DNA from: Parvibaculum sp.
Lineage (GTDB): Bacteria > Pseudomonadota > Alphaproteobacteria > Parvibaculales > Parvibaculaceae
DNA length: 64,000 nt
NCBI GenBank assembly: GCA_031291615.1
Contig: JARLIS010000043.1
Coordinates: forward strand, 62,001-126,000
Direction: 5' to 3'
Shown here: positions 7,696-16,676 of the stretch, piece after piece
Layout of the letters: each line of letters opens with the position of its first letter
How positions within the stretch are numbered: position 1 is the stretch's first letter
Made by a program: the position numbers and the translations under genes
The notes under the pieces: model-generated
What the model saw: only the letters and a program-made list of their open reading frames with translations
Told to the model about the DNA's origin: nothing
Database searches by the model: none

Positions 7696-8457
7696 ATGAT
7701 GCTCGCCCTGCTCGCCATGACAGGATTTGCCGCCAGCATTCTCAATGCGATTGCCGGCGGCGGCGCTTTCCTGACGATCCCCGTGCTTATGCTTGCGGGG
7801 CTCGATGCGCGGGCGGCGAACATGACGAGCATCGTGGCGCTTTTCCCCGGCCAGCTCGCCATAGCCTGGATGGCGCGCGGCGCGGTGGAGAGCATCCCCG
7901 GCACGCCGCTCGGCGCTCTCGTGCTGGCAAGTTTCATCGGCGGCCTTGCCGGGGCGGCGCTTCTGATTGCGACACCGTCGACCATCTTCGCGGTCATCGT
8001 TCCCTGGCTCATCGGCATATCGACGTTCATCTATGCCGTCGAGCCTCTGATCGCGCGCCGCCTGGGCGTGCGCAACGCCGCGCCTTTGCCCAAACCGGCG
8101 GTACTCAGTATTGCCGCCGCCACCGGCGGCTATGGCGGCTACTTCGGCGGCGGCGGCGGCTTCCTCGTCATCGCGCTGCTGACGCTGGCGGGGGCGGCGC
8201 CGCGCGCGGCCGGCGCGACCAAAAACCTGCTCGCGGCGGTCTTCAACGCGACGGCCGCCCTCGTCTACTTTCTGTCGGGCAATCTTGAGGCGACGGGAAC
8301 GGCGGCATTGGCGGCCGGCGGCATCGCCGGCGGGTTCGCGGGCGGCCGTCTCGCGCTCCGACTTCCCGAACCGCAATTGCGCATCGCCATCGTCTTTCTC
8401 GGCGTCGTGCTGACGGGCTGGCTGCTCGCCCAGAACCATCTTGCGGTGTGGCCATGA
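7696..8457 (+). CDS. TauE/SafE (TSUP) family membrane exporter
   Basis: A 253-residue polytopic membrane protein of the TSUP family, whose members move sulfite, sulfonates or related anions. It has an N-terminal FAASILNAIAGGGAFLTIPVL segment typical of the family's first repeat, and a mirrored glycine-rich repeat near residue 150 (GGYGGYFGGGGGFLVIALL). About eight hydrophobic helices are visible. It starts 3 bases after ppsA and its stop overlaps the next start by 4 bp, so it is translated from the same message. The substrate is unknown. Confidence 0.87.
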   Translation: MMLALLAMTGFAASILNAIAGGGAFLTIPVLMLAGLDARAANMTSIVALFPGQLAIAWMARGAVESIPGTPLGALVLASFIGGLAGAALLIATPSTIFAVIVPWLIGISTFIYAVEPLIARRLGVRNAAPLPKPAVLSIAAATGGYGGYFGGGGGFLVIALLTLAGAAPRAAGATKNLLAAVFNATAALVYFLSGNLEATGTAALAAGGIAGGFAGGRLALRLPEPQLRIAIVFLGVVLTGWLLAQNHLAVWP

Positions 8458-10250
8458 AATCGCCCGTCATGTTCGATACGAAAAGCGGCGCGCTGGCCAC
8501 GCGGTATCGTTTCTTCAGACGAATCATCCGCCTCGCCGGGCCTTACTGGACGACGGAGGAACGCTGGAAGGCGCTCGGCTTAACGGTCGCGCTCGTGTTG
8601 TTGACCGTGGCGCAGGTCGTGCTCGCCATCTGGACGAATTACTGGAACGGCGCGCTTTTCGACGCGCTGGGCGATCGGTCGCTCGAACGGTTTCTCGCCC
8701 AGATCGGCATTTTCGCCATCATCTTCATTCTGACCATCGCGGTCACCGGCGCCCATCTACAGGTCAAGAGGCAGTTGCAGATCGGCTGGCGCGCCTGGCT
8801 CACCAAGCGCGTCATCGACCGCTGGATGACGGAGAAGCGGCATTATCAGCTTATCTTCACGCCGGGAGAACACGACAATCCGGATGGGCGCATTTCCGAA
8901 GACATTCACAATGTGACCGAGCTTGCGGTCAGCCTCACGCATACGCTCGTCTATTCGCTGCTCATCCTCGGCAGTTTCATCGACATTCTCCTCTCGGTTG
9001 CGGGCGGCACCGATCTGCGGTTCGACGGTTCCTCGATCCATGTTCCAGGCTACATGGTTGTTCTCGCCTTCGGCTATGCGGGCGTCGGCACTCTGCTTGG
9101 ATTGGCGCTCGGGCGCTCACTCGTCAGATCGACAAACGAGCTTCAGACCATGGAAGCGAACTTCCGCTTCGGCCTTGCCCGGGCGCGCGAGGAAGCCGAG
9201 GCGATCGCGCTTGTCGGCGGCGAACCGATGGAGAGGCGGCGCTCCTTCGCACTCTTTGCGGACATACGCGAATGGTGGAACCGCCAGTCGCTGGCCTTTA
9301 CATGGATCATATTCTTCACGTCGGGCTATGGCGCCCTGCTGCCGGTTTTTCCGATCCTCGTATGCGCGCCGCAATATATCGCCGGCACCATGTCGCTCGG
9401 CATACTCATGCAGACCGCGCAGGCGTTCCAGAAACTCACCTCGGCGCTTTCCTGGCCGATCGACAACGTCACCGACATGGCGAAGTGGAAAGCGTCGGCC
9501 GACCGCGTTCTGTCCTTGCATGAAGATCTCGAAAAGCTCGATACCCCGTCCGAGCTCTCCGCCGGGCGGAGGATCGAAGTGGGCACGGCCCCTTCTTCAA
9601 TGCTTGCCGTCGTCGATCTCCATATCGCGCAGCCTGACGGCCTGCTCGTTCTCGACGGTTTCAACCTCGAAGTCCGCGAGGGCGAGCATGTGCTGATCGA
9701 TGGCGATGCGCGCGCGGCCGTCGATCTCTTCAAGGTTACGGCCGGGCTCTGGCCCTGGGGGTCCGGCCGGGTGCTTCTCCCGAAAGACCGGGCGATCTTC
9801 TTCATGCCGCAAAGTCCCTTCATTTTCCCCGGACCGTTGCGGGCCGTGCTCAGCTATCCGGAGGACCCGTCCCTTTTCGACGACAACGCCATGCGCGAAG
9901 CGCTGGACCATGCGGGCCTCGGCTATCTCGCCGCGCGGCTCAGCGACACAGACGCATGGGATCAGGTGCTCACGATGCGCGGTCGCCAGCGTCTCGGCTT
10001 CGCACGGCTCTTTCTTCATCGGCCGAGCTGGATATTCATGCAGGAAGCGACCGACGCCTTCGATCCGCTGGGCGAGGAGAAAATGCTGGAAACCATGAAG
10101 CGCGAATTTCCTCACGCGACCATTCTGGCGATCGGATTTCATTCGGTTCTCGAACGCTTTCACGAACGCAAGATCTGCCTCGATAGGCCGGCGAGCGGCC
10201 GATACCTCTTCGGCGGACCCGCCACCGACGAAACCCGGGACGATAGCTGA
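8454..10250 (+). CDS. SbmA/BacA-related ABC membrane protein with degenerate ATPase domain
   Basis: A 598-residue protein with an N-terminal transmembrane domain of the SbmA/BacA/ABCD type (hydrophobic segments from about 35 to 350, including YWNGALFDALGDRSLERF and the SEDIHNVTELAVSLTHTL region). A C-terminal ABC-like domain follows. The ABC motifs have decayed. The Walker A region near 415-425 reads IDGDARAAVDLFKVTAGLWP and lacks the GK(S/T). The signature near 520 reads LTMRGRQRL instead of LSxGxQQR. Walker B has Gln530 where Asp is expected (IFMQEATDAFD), though Glu531 remains. SbmA/BacA themselves work by proton gradient without an ABC domain, so this may be an ATP-independent transporter. 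ATG 8454 overlaps the preceding stop; GTG 8448 is an alternative. Confidence 0.85.
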   Translation: MKSPVMFDTKSGALATRYRFFRRIIRLAGPYWTTEERWKALGLTVALVLLTVAQVVLAIWTNYWNGALFDALGDRSLERFLAQIGIFAIIFILTIAVTGAHLQVKRQLQIGWRAWLTKRVIDRWMTEKRHYQLIFTPGEHDNPDGRISEDIHNVTELAVSLTHTLVYSLLILGSFIDILLSVAGGTDLRFDGSSIHVPGYMVVLAFGYAGVGTLLGLALGRSLVRSTNELQTMEANFRFGLARAREEAEAIALVGGEPMERRRSFALFADIREWWNRQSLAFTWIIFFTSGYGALLPVFPILVCAPQYIAGTMSLGILMQTAQAFQKLTSALSWPIDNVTDMAKWKASADRVLSLHEDLEKLDTPSELSAGRRIEVGTAPSSMLAVVDLHIAQPDGLLVLDGFNLEVREGEHVLIDGDARAAVDLFKVTAGLWPWGSGRVLLPKDRAIFFMPQSPFIFPGPLRAVLSYPEDPSLFDDNAMREALDHAGLGYLAARLSDTDAWDQVLTMRGRQRLGFARLFLHRPSWIFMQEATDAFDPLGEEKMLETMKREFPHATILAIGFHSVLERFHERKICLDRPASGRYLFGGPATDETRDDS

Positions 10251-10279
10251 CACAGCGTTTCGACAAGCGAAGGTTCATC

Positions 10280-11659
10280 ATGCCAAATCCACCGATCGTC
10301 ACCGACGCAAAGACCGTGACCGCCGAACTCCAGAAGGGAACGCTTCCCAAGGGGTTTCTCTGGGGCTCGTCGACATCGAGCTACCAGATCGAAGGCGCCG
10401 CGCGGGAAGACGGCCGGGGCGCAAGCATCTGGGACAGTTTCTGCCGCCAGAAGGGCCGCATCGGCAACGGCGACACGGGCGACGTCGCCTGCGACCACTA
10501 TCATCGCTATGCCGAGGATATCGCGCTGATGCGCGATCTGGGGCTCAAGGCCTATCGCTTCTCCACCGCTTGGCCGCGCGTGCTGCCGCTCGGTCGCGGC
10601 GCGGCGAATGAAAAGGGTCTCGACTTTTACGACCGGCTGATCGACGGCGTGCTGGAAGCCGGCATAGAGCCCTGGCTCTGCCTCTATCATTGGGATCTGC
10701 CGCAGTCGCTCGACGATCTCGGCGGATGGACCAATCGCGATATTGCGGGCTGGTTCGCCGATTATGCGGCGCTCATTGCGCGGCGTTATGGCGACCGGGT
10801 AAAGCGCTTCGCCACGTTCAACGAACCTTCGGTCGCGATCATGTTCGGCTATGCCATGGGCTGGAATGCGCCCGGCGTTGCCGAGAGGTCTTCCTACTTC
10901 AAGGCCGTGCATCATCTGAACCTTGCGCATGGACGCGCCGTCGATGTGATCCGGTCGCTCGTCCCCGCGGCCTCCATCGGCATCGTGCATAATCGCCAGC
11001 AGGTCTATCCCGAAAGCGACAAGCCGGAAGACATCCATGCGGCAGCACTCCTCGATACGCATTGGAACCTGATTTTCCCCGACCCGCAGAATTTCGCCGC
11101 CTATCCCGCGCTCGCGGCTGCCGACATGGAGCCCTATCAGCAGGCGGGCGACATGGCGCAGATATGCCGCCCGACCGACTGGTTCGGCCTCAATCACTAT
11201 TCGCCGATCTATGCGCGCGCGGATGCCGGCAGCCAACTCGGCTTTGCCTGGGGCAAGGCACCCGACGAGATCGCGCAAACGGGCATCGGCTGGCCGATCT
11301 ATCCGGATGCCTTCCGGGAAATCCTGATCGACACATCGAAGCGTTACGGACTTCCCGTTTACGTCACGGAGAATGGCTGCGGCGACAAGGATGCGCCGGA
11401 TGCGGCCGGCAATATTGTCGATGAAAGGCGCATCGATTATCTGCGCGCCTATACGTTTGCCCTCGGCGAAGCCGTGAAGGCGGGCGCCGATGTGCGCGGC
11501 TATTTCGTCTGGTCGCTTCTCGACAATTTCGAATGGGGCGCGGGCTTCGCCAACCGCTTCGGTCTCGTCTATGTCGATTTCGATACGCTGAAGCGAACGC
11601 CGAAAGCTTCGGCGCATTGGTATGCGGCGACGATCCGCCGGTTGAGTTCACCTGCATGA
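10280..11659 (+). CDS. bglB: GH1 beta-glucosidase
   Basis: A 459-residue glycoside hydrolase family 1 enzyme, length normal for bacterial beta-glucosidases. The start is the ATG in TCATCATGCC at 10280. The N-terminus FLWGSSTSSYQIEGAAREDG is the family signature. The acid/base Glu is in RFATFNEPSV, and the nucleophile Glu is in VYVTENGCGD. No signal peptide is seen, so it should act on beta-glucosides in the cytoplasm. Its stop overlaps the next start (ATGA), coupling it to the GH2 enzyme. A sugar-storage or glycolipid substrate is possible, but nothing shows which. Confidence 0.93.
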   Translation: MPNPPIVTDAKTVTAELQKGTLPKGFLWGSSTSSYQIEGAAREDGRGASIWDSFCRQKGRIGNGDTGDVACDHYHRYAEDIALMRDLGLKAYRFSTAWPRVLPLGRGAANEKGLDFYDRLIDGVLEAGIEPWLCLYHWDLPQSLDDLGGWTNRDIAGWFADYAALIARRYGDRVKRFATFNEPSVAIMFGYAMGWNAPGVAERSSYFKAVHHLNLAHGRAVDVIRSLVPAASIGIVHNRQQVYPESDKPEDIHAAALLDTHWNLIFPDPQNFAAYPALAAADMEPYQQAGDMAQICRPTDWFGLNHYSPIYARADAGSQLGFAWGKAPDEIAQTGIGWPIYPDAFREILIDTSKRYGLPVYVTENGCGDKDAPDAAGNIVDERRIDYLRAYTFALGEAVKAGADVRGYFVWSLLDNFEWGAGFANRFGLVYVDFDTLKRTPKASAHWYAATIRRLSSPA

Positions 11660-13659
11660 AGGACGGGACCGGGCGCAGCGCGGTTCTTATCCAGAACCCA
11701 TTCGGGCGAGATCATCTCGATCTGGGCGGCGCCTGGCCCGTCATCGTCGATCCGCGCGCGCCGGGCCTGCACCCGCCGCTTCCCGGACGCGACATCAGCG
11801 GGCTGGTGCAAGGCCGCGTCGCCGGCGGCGGGCTTGAGCTTGTCGAATTCGCCTTCACAAATGCCCGCACGCTCGAGACGGGGCGCGACTGGAACACGCA
11901 GCAGGCGCAGCTTTTCTTTTACGAATCGGCCATCTGGCATCGCCGGGATTTTACTGCGGGCAAAAAGTCCGGCCGGCGCTATCTTCTGCATTTCGGCGCC
12001 GTCAACTATCGGGCGGATGTCTGGCTCAACGGCGCATATATCGGCGCGCATGAAGGCGGCTACACGCCCCTCGCTTTCGATGTGACCGACGCTCTCGGCG
12101 AAGGCGACAATTTTCTCATCGTCAAGGCGGATGCGCGGCTCGACGCCGCAACCGTTCCGCCGCTGGTCACCGACTGGTGGAACTATGGGGGGATCAAGCG
12201 CGAAGTCCTGCTGCTCTCTCTCCCCGACACCTATATCCGGGACTACTGGATCAGGCTCGACGATCTCGCAACGCGCCGCGTCCGGGCGAGCTTCTTCCTT
12301 GACGGCGCGGCGGGCGGCGCTGAGATCGAACTTTCATTGCCTGAGCTCGGCGAAACGGCGCGCGCCGTCGTCAACGATGCCGGCGTGGCCGAGGTCGATT
12401 TCCATACGGAGGCAGAACTCTGGTCGCCGCATCGGCCGCAACTTTATGACGTCGAGATCCGCTGCAACGGCGAGACGATCCGCGATCGGATCGGCTTTCG
12501 CACGGTCGAGCGGCGAGGCGCTGACATTCTTCTGAACGGCGAGCCCGTTTTCCTCAAGGGTATTTCCGCGCATGACGAAAGCCCGCGCCATGACGGCAGC
12601 GCCTACGGCATCGAGGATGCGCGCGCGCTGCTTTCGCTCGCCAGGGAACTCAACTGCAATTTCGTTCGGCTTGCACATTATCCGCATCATCAATTCGTCG
12701 CGCGACTTGCCGACGAGATCGGCCTCCTCATCTGGTCGGAATCGCCCGTCTACTGGCAGATCGCCTGGGACGATGCGGCGACGCTTCAAAATGCGCGGGC
12801 CCAGGTCCGCGCCATGGTCGAGCGCGACCGCAACCGCTGCTCGGTCGTCATCTGGTCGGTCGGCAATGAAACGCCGCCGACCGAGCCGAGGCTCGCCTTT
12901 CTGAAGGCGCTGATCGAGGAGGTTCGGCAACTCGACGATACGCGGCTTGTTTCGGCCGCCATTTATGGCCGCGACAGGGATGTTCGCCAGCCCGTCGTCA
13001 ACACGATCCGCGCGCGTCTTCTGACGGACGCGGAAGTGACGGAAGGGACCAAGACGCCTGTTCGCGACGCGCTCCTCGCCGCCGGCGTCGACGCGGACGA
13101 TCGGGCGGCGCTCGAAAGGCTGGCGCTCGCGCCCCGTCTTTCGATCGACGACCCATTGTCCGACTACATCGACGTCATCGCCTGGAACGAATATTTCGGC
13201 TGGTATTATGCGAGCCAATGGGCGGCCACCGTGCCGATAGACGAGGCGACGATGGCCCGGATGTTTCTTGACCTGATGGGTGAGCTCGCTTTCGACCCCG
13301 CCGCCGACAAGCCGCTCATCGTCACCGAATTCGGCGCCGACGCCAAGGCGGGCTTCGAGGGCGACGACGTTACGATGATGTCGGAAACCTATCAGTTGCG
13401 GATCTACGAGCTTCAACTCGCCATGCTTGCGCGAAGCCGCAAGTTGCGCGGGCTCTCGCCCTGGGTGCTGAAAGACTTCCGTTCGCCGCTGCGCACCCAT
13501 CCCGTTTATCAGGATTACTATAACCGCAAGGGTCTCGTGGACGAGACGGGCGCGCGCAAGAAGGCCTTTGCCTATCTTCAAAAAATTTACGACCGTCTCG
13601 GCGATGCGCCGCTTCAGTTCATGGAGCGGAAAATTGCCGCGAGAGACGGGCCGGGGTAG
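11656..13659 (+). CDS. GH2 glycoside hydrolase (beta-glucuronidase/galactosidase-like)
   Basis: A 667-residue glycoside hydrolase family 2 enzyme. I place the start at ATG 11656, overlapping the GH1 stop by 4 bp; the frame upstream is only GH1 sequence read out of phase. A sugar-binding jelly roll comes first (LHFGAVNYRADVWLNGAYIGAHEGGYTPL read in parts), then an Ig-like domain, then the barrel. The acid/base Glu is in WSVGNETPPTEP and the nucleophile Glu in IVTEFGADA. No signal peptide is seen. Similar enzymes are beta-glucuronidases or beta-galactosidases; I cannot decide between them. Confidence 0.9.
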   Translation: MKDGTGRSAVLIQNPFGRDHLDLGGAWPVIVDPRAPGLHPPLPGRDISGLVQGRVAGGGLELVEFAFTNARTLETGRDWNTQQAQLFFYESAIWHRRDFTAGKKSGRRYLLHFGAVNYRADVWLNGAYIGAHEGGYTPLAFDVTDALGEGDNFLIVKADARLDAATVPPLVTDWWNYGGIKREVLLLSLPDTYIRDYWIRLDDLATRRVRASFFLDGAAGGAEIELSLPELGETARAVVNDAGVAEVDFHTEAELWSPHRPQLYDVEIRCNGETIRDRIGFRTVERRGADILLNGEPVFLKGISAHDESPRHDGSAYGIEDARALLSLARELNCNFVRLAHYPHHQFVARLADEIGLLIWSESPVYWQIAWDDAATLQNARAQVRAMVERDRNRCSVVIWSVGNETPPTEPRLAFLKALIEEVRQLDDTRLVSAAIYGRDRDVRQPVVNTIRARLLTDAEVTEGTKTPVRDALLAAGVDADDRAALERLALAPRLSIDDPLSDYIDVIAWNEYFGWYYASQWAATVPIDEATMARMFLDLMGELAFDPAADKPLIVTEFGADAKAGFEGDDVTMMSETYQLRIYELQLAMLARSRKLRGLSPWVLKDFRSPLRTHPVYQDYYNRKGLVDETGARKKAFAYLQKIYDRLGDAPLQFMERKIAARDGPG

Positions 13660-13712
13660 CCTCACCTGGCTGTGGATTTCGAAACCGACACACAAGCAAA
13701 CCGCGAGTCAAA

Positions 13713-14141
13713 ATGACCAGCACCGCACATCCTTTCGCCCTGCCCCCGCATCTCACGCCCGATTTCGCCAAGGTCCATGACTATTGGAAGGGGCTGATCC
13801 GCGGGCGCGCGAGCGACATGCCCTATTGGGACGACGTCAAGCTTTCCGATTTGCCGGGGCTGACGGCCAAGCTCATTCTCGCAACCGTCTCGGCGGGCCC
13901 TGTGCGCCTGCGCTTCGACATTGTGGGCAAGGATGTTTCCGCCCGATACGGCAAGGAACTGGCAGGCTCGTTCGCCGATGAGATCGAAGTCCGCGCACCG
14001 CTCGATTTTTTCTCGGCGCAGGCGAGCGCGACGGTCGAAGGCCGACAGCCGACATTTTTCAAGTCCGGCGAATATGGACGTCTGTTGCTGCCGCTTTGGG
14101 GCGACGGGCATATCAGCATGATGCTCGGCATTGTCGCCTGA
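13713..14141 (+). CDS. PAS_5-type PAS domain protein
   Basis: A 142-residue protein that looks like a single alphaproteobacterial PAS_5 domain. It has an N-terminal WKGLIRGRASDMPYWDDVKL segment and a central RLRFDIVGKDVSARYGKELAGSF segment, followed by the C-terminal GEYGRLLLPLWGDGHISMML strand pattern. No output domain is attached. It may act as a small sensor or be a receptor-domain remnant. It lies 53 bp after the GH2 gene on the same strand and converges on the PfkB kinase gene. Confidence 0.75.
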   Translation: MTSTAHPFALPPHLTPDFAKVHDYWKGLIRGRASDMPYWDDVKLSDLPGLTAKLILATVSAGPVRLRFDIVGKDVSARYGKELAGSFADEIEVRAPLDFFSAQASATVEGRQPTFFKSGEYGRLLLPLWGDGHISMMLGIVA

Positions 14142-14157
14142 AGGTCGCGCCGCCCGC

Positions 14158-15096
14158 CTACAGGCGTCTTGTCGCCACATCGGCCGCAAGCCGCTCGACG
14201 TCCGCCGGATGGCAGAGATCCGTTCCGGGCGATAGAAGCGCGGCAGAGCCTGCCGCCACCGCCTGGCGCAACGCCGCTTCGGGTCCGAGGCCGGAAGCGA
14301 AACTCCAGATGAGCACTGCGAGGAAGCTGTCGCCTGCGCCAACGGTGCTGACGACGTTCACCTTCGGCGTGTCCGCCGCCCAGATCGCGTCTTTCGTCGC
14401 CAGAAGCGCACCCTTGTCTCCGAGAGTGAGGGCGACGATTTCGGCTTTCCCGTCGGCCACGAGCTTTGCGGCCGCGTTGCGCCATTCCGTCTCGTGCGCC
14501 AGAGGCGCGCCGACGAGCTCGCCAAGCTCGCGCAAATTCGGCTTGATGAGATGGGGCTTCTCGGCGAGCGCGGCCTCGAGCGCCGCGCCGGACGTATCGA
14601 CCACCAGCTTCGTATCGGACTTCCGCGCGCTCCTTGCCATGCGCGCATAGAAATCGACCGGGACGCCGAGCGGCAGGCTGCCGCTTGCGACGACAAAGCG
14701 CGGCGCGGCGAGATTGTCGATGGCGTCGAGCGCCGCCCTCCATGTTTCAGCGCCAATGGCCGGCCCCGGCATGACGAAGCGGAACTGATCGCCGGTTTCG
14801 GTTTCAAGCACCGTCAGATCTTCCCGCGTTTCCTGCGGCTCCTCAATGACGAGATCGGCGATGCCCTCACGCCTGACGAGCTGGCGCAGCAGGCTGCCGG
14901 TCGCGCCGCCCGCGACATAGACGGCGAGAACATCCGCCCCATAGCGCTGTAAGACGCGGGCGACGTTTATGCCGCCGCCGCCCGGATCGCGATGCGGCTC
15001 GGCGCAACGCAGCTTGTGCGCGGGGCTGATCCGGGCAACTGAAGTCGAGACGTCGATTGCCGGATTCATGGTGAGGGTGACGATATTCGCAGCCAT
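14158..15096 (-). CDS. pfkB: PfkB-family sugar-phosphate kinase (phosphofructokinase-like)
   Basis: A 312-residue ribokinase/PfkB kinase of the fructose-1-phosphate / fructose-6-phosphate / tagatose-phosphate kinase branch. The N-terminus IVTLTMNPAIDVSTSVARIS and the GGGGINVARVLQRYGAD site bind the sugar phosphate. The C-terminal NVVSTVGAGDSFLAV carries the catalytic Asp. With PEP synthase nearby, it could set the direction of the upper glycolytic pathway. Substrate specificity (PfkB, FruK or LacC) cannot be settled by eye, so the symbol is tentative. Confidence 0.85.
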   Translation of the reverse strand: MAANIVTLTMNPAIDVSTSVARISPAHKLRCAEPHRDPGGGGINVARVLQRYGADVLAVYVAGGATGSLLRQLVRREGIADLVIEEPQETREDLTVLETETGDQFRFVMPGPAIGAETWRAALDAIDNLAAPRFVVASGSLPLGVPVDFYARMARSARKSDTKLVVDTSGAALEAALAEKPHLIKPNLRELGELVGAPLAHETEWRNAAAKLVADGKAEIVALTLGDKGALLATKDAIWAADTPKVNVVSTVGAGDSFLAVLIWSFASGLGPEAALRQAVAAGSAALLSPGTDLCHPADVERLAADVATRRL

Positions 15097-15375
15097 GGGT
15101 TTCTCCAGTCGATCCGCCGCAACGCAACGACGGAGCCAAACTAGTTTACAATGCGCGGAGGGCCTGGCACCGGATAAAGCCGGAAAGTCGGCTCAAAGCG
15201 CGGCCGGACGCCGATTTCGTCTCTCAGGAGCGTTTGCAAGGACCGGCAATTTCCTGCTGGAAGCCCGAAACGTCTTCGAGCAAGAATGATCCTCGCGATC
15301 CAGGACCTGTTGCCTTCAAGCGTCTCGTCTTTTCCATCTTCGGGCGCGAACGCGCCAATGGCAGGAGCGCTCAGC

Positions 15376-16068
15376 ATGACCATTTCGCTATCGAGGCGAA
15401 GCTTCGTTTCCATACTGGTTTTCGGCCTTTCAGTCGTCGCGGCGGCGACGTTCAGCGCGCCATCACGCGCCGAAGGCGATCCGGGTGCGCAGCAATTCGT
15501 CTCCGAAATGGCAATGCAGGCCATTCAGATCGTCAACGATAGCAGCATCAATCGCGCAGACCGCGAGGCGAAGTTCTCCGATCTGCTCCTGAAGGACGCC
15601 GACATCCAACGGATCGGCGCCTTCTGCCTCGGGCAATATCTGCATGCCGCGACCGGGCCGCAGACGAAGGAATATCTGACGCTCATCCAGAATTTCATCG
15701 TGAAGGTCTATGTCGCGCGCCTTTCCGGCAGCCCGAATGACAAGTTCGTTGTACTCGGATCGGTTCCGAAAGGCGCAAACCAGGTCATCGTCCAGAGCCG
15801 CATGATCTTCGCCGACGGCTCGCAACCGGCCGATGTGAGCTGGTGGCTGCTCAAAACGGAAGACGGGCGTTTCAAGATCTTCGATGTGAATGTGGCCGGT
15901 GTCTGGCTTGCACAGGAACAGCGCGACGCCTTCACTTCCGTCATCTCGCGCCACAATGGCGATGTCGGCGCGCTCCTCGATCATTTGCGGGCGCAGATCG
16001 CAAAGGCGGATGCGGGCGAGCTGCCGCCTCTCAAGACCGACGAGGCGGGCCAGAAGCCAAGCAACTGA
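15376..16068 (+). CDS. MlaC/Ttg2D-like periplasmic phospholipid-binding protein
   Basis: A 230-residue exported protein. The chosen ATG at 15376 has AGGAG 8 bases upstream and gives a Tat-like signal (SRRSFVSILVFGLSVVAAATFSAPSRA, listed in part). The mature region fits the MlaC/toluene-tolerance family: the N-terminal QQFVSEMAMQAIQIV helix, the FCLGQYLHAA segment and a beta-rich C-terminal half ending with KTEDGRFKIFDVNVAGVWLA. MlaC proteins carry phospholipids across the periplasm for an ABC complex. No mlaD, mlaE, mlaF or mlaA is nearby. It lies 280 bp before the ACP gene, and may serve the lipid made by that module; this is context only. Confidence 0.8.
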   Translation: MTISLSRRSFVSILVFGLSVVAAATFSAPSRAEGDPGAQQFVSEMAMQAIQIVNDSSINRADREAKFSDLLLKDADIQRIGAFCLGQYLHAATGPQTKEYLTLIQNFIVKVYVARLSGSPNDKFVVLGSVPKGANQVIVQSRMIFADGSQPADVSWWLLKTEDGRFKIFDVNVAGVWLAQEQRDAFTSVISRHNGDVGALLDHLRAQIAKADAGELPPLKTDEAGQKPSN

Positions 16069-16097
16069 ATGCCGGATCGCGTCTGCTCCCGGTTCCA

Positions 16098-16129
16098 ACA
16101 AATTTTTGTCGTTCCTCCAAATTATGGAG
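16098..16129. promoter_or_regulatory. Two short inverted repeats, candidate activator sites
   Basis: ACAAA-TT-TTTGT at 16098-16109 and CTCCA-AATTA-TGGAG at 16115-16129. They lie about 75-105 bp upstream of the sigma-54 element, where an NtrC-type activator usually binds. They differ from each other, so at most one may be the true site. Confidence 0.35.
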
Positions 16130-16204
16130 CTTTGCCGATGCGATGCGATGCGTCCCGTCGACGGCAAATCGATGGAAAGGACTATCTCCCCGCTGTTTTT
16201 CTTT

Positions 16205-16220
16205 TGGTATGTATCTTGCT
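16205..16220 (+). promoter_or_regulatory. Sigma-54 (RpoN) -24/-12 promoter before the ACP gene
   Basis: TGGTATGTATCTTGCT keeps the invariant GG and GC separated by exactly 10 bases and matches TGGCACG-N4-TTGCW at all but two defined positions. It points toward the acyl carrier protein gene, 129 bases downstream. An NtrC-family activator is encoded in the same gene group. Confidence 0.6.
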
Positions 16221-16348
16221 AGCAACACACGGGCGGTGCGACCCGCCGTGATCGGCGATGTGCGGGATGCCATTTCACTTGTCGGCGGCTGTCGACGAAA
16301 CGGCGTCGTCGGTCTGTCGGCCGAATTCAGTAAAGGGAGTCCAGTCCA

Positions 16349-16633
16349 GTGCAGATAACGGAAGCGGAAGTCGCCGAGGTTGTCGCCAATGAAGCGCGCG
16401 TCGATCGCGCGCTGCTCACGCGCGACGCAGATCTCGCCGAGCTCGATATTCAGTCTCTGGAGATCGTCGAGATCATATTCGCGCTCGAGGACAAGTTCGG
16501 GATCGAGATTCCCTACAATGCCAACAGCGCGGCGGACAAAACGACCGGCGTTTCGCTGAAGACACTCGGCGACATCGTCGACATGGTCAACCGGCTGGCG
16601 AATGAACAGCTGAAGGAAGCGGCTGTCGGCTGA
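16349..16633 (+). CDS. Acyl carrier protein, specialised
   Basis: A 94-residue carrier protein starting at GTG 16349, with GGGAG 9 bases upstream. The phosphopantetheine site is Ser36 in ELDIQSLEIVEIIFALEDKF, so the usual Asp-Ser-Leu reads Gln-Ser-Leu. The helix II region is otherwise typical, followed by GIEIPYNANSA. It is longer than housekeeping AcpP, and a dedicated ketosynthase gene follows after 43 bp. That suggests a carrier reserved for the product of this module. Without the upstream Asp it may need its own holo-ACP synthase, which I do not see here. Confidence 0.88.
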   Translation: MQITEAEVAEVVANEARVDRALLTRDADLAELDIQSLEIVEIIFALEDKFGIEIPYNANSAADKTTGVSLKTLGDIVDMVNRLANEQLKEAAVG

Positions 16634-16676
16634 CAGGGATCTGTAAACTTCCTTTCCGCAAGCAAAAGCACAAGCA

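Noticed and set aside
5224..8439. Very long open frame antisense to ppsA and the TauE gene
   Set aside because: The plus-strand proteins are clear family members; a long antisense frame is a common by-product of high-GC codon use and its translation is low-complexity Arg/Asp-rich.
15165..15182. TGGCAC followed by GC, resembling a sigma-54 promoter
   Set aside because: GG and GC are 11 bases apart instead of 10, and it does not sit sensibly relative to the MlaC-like gene.
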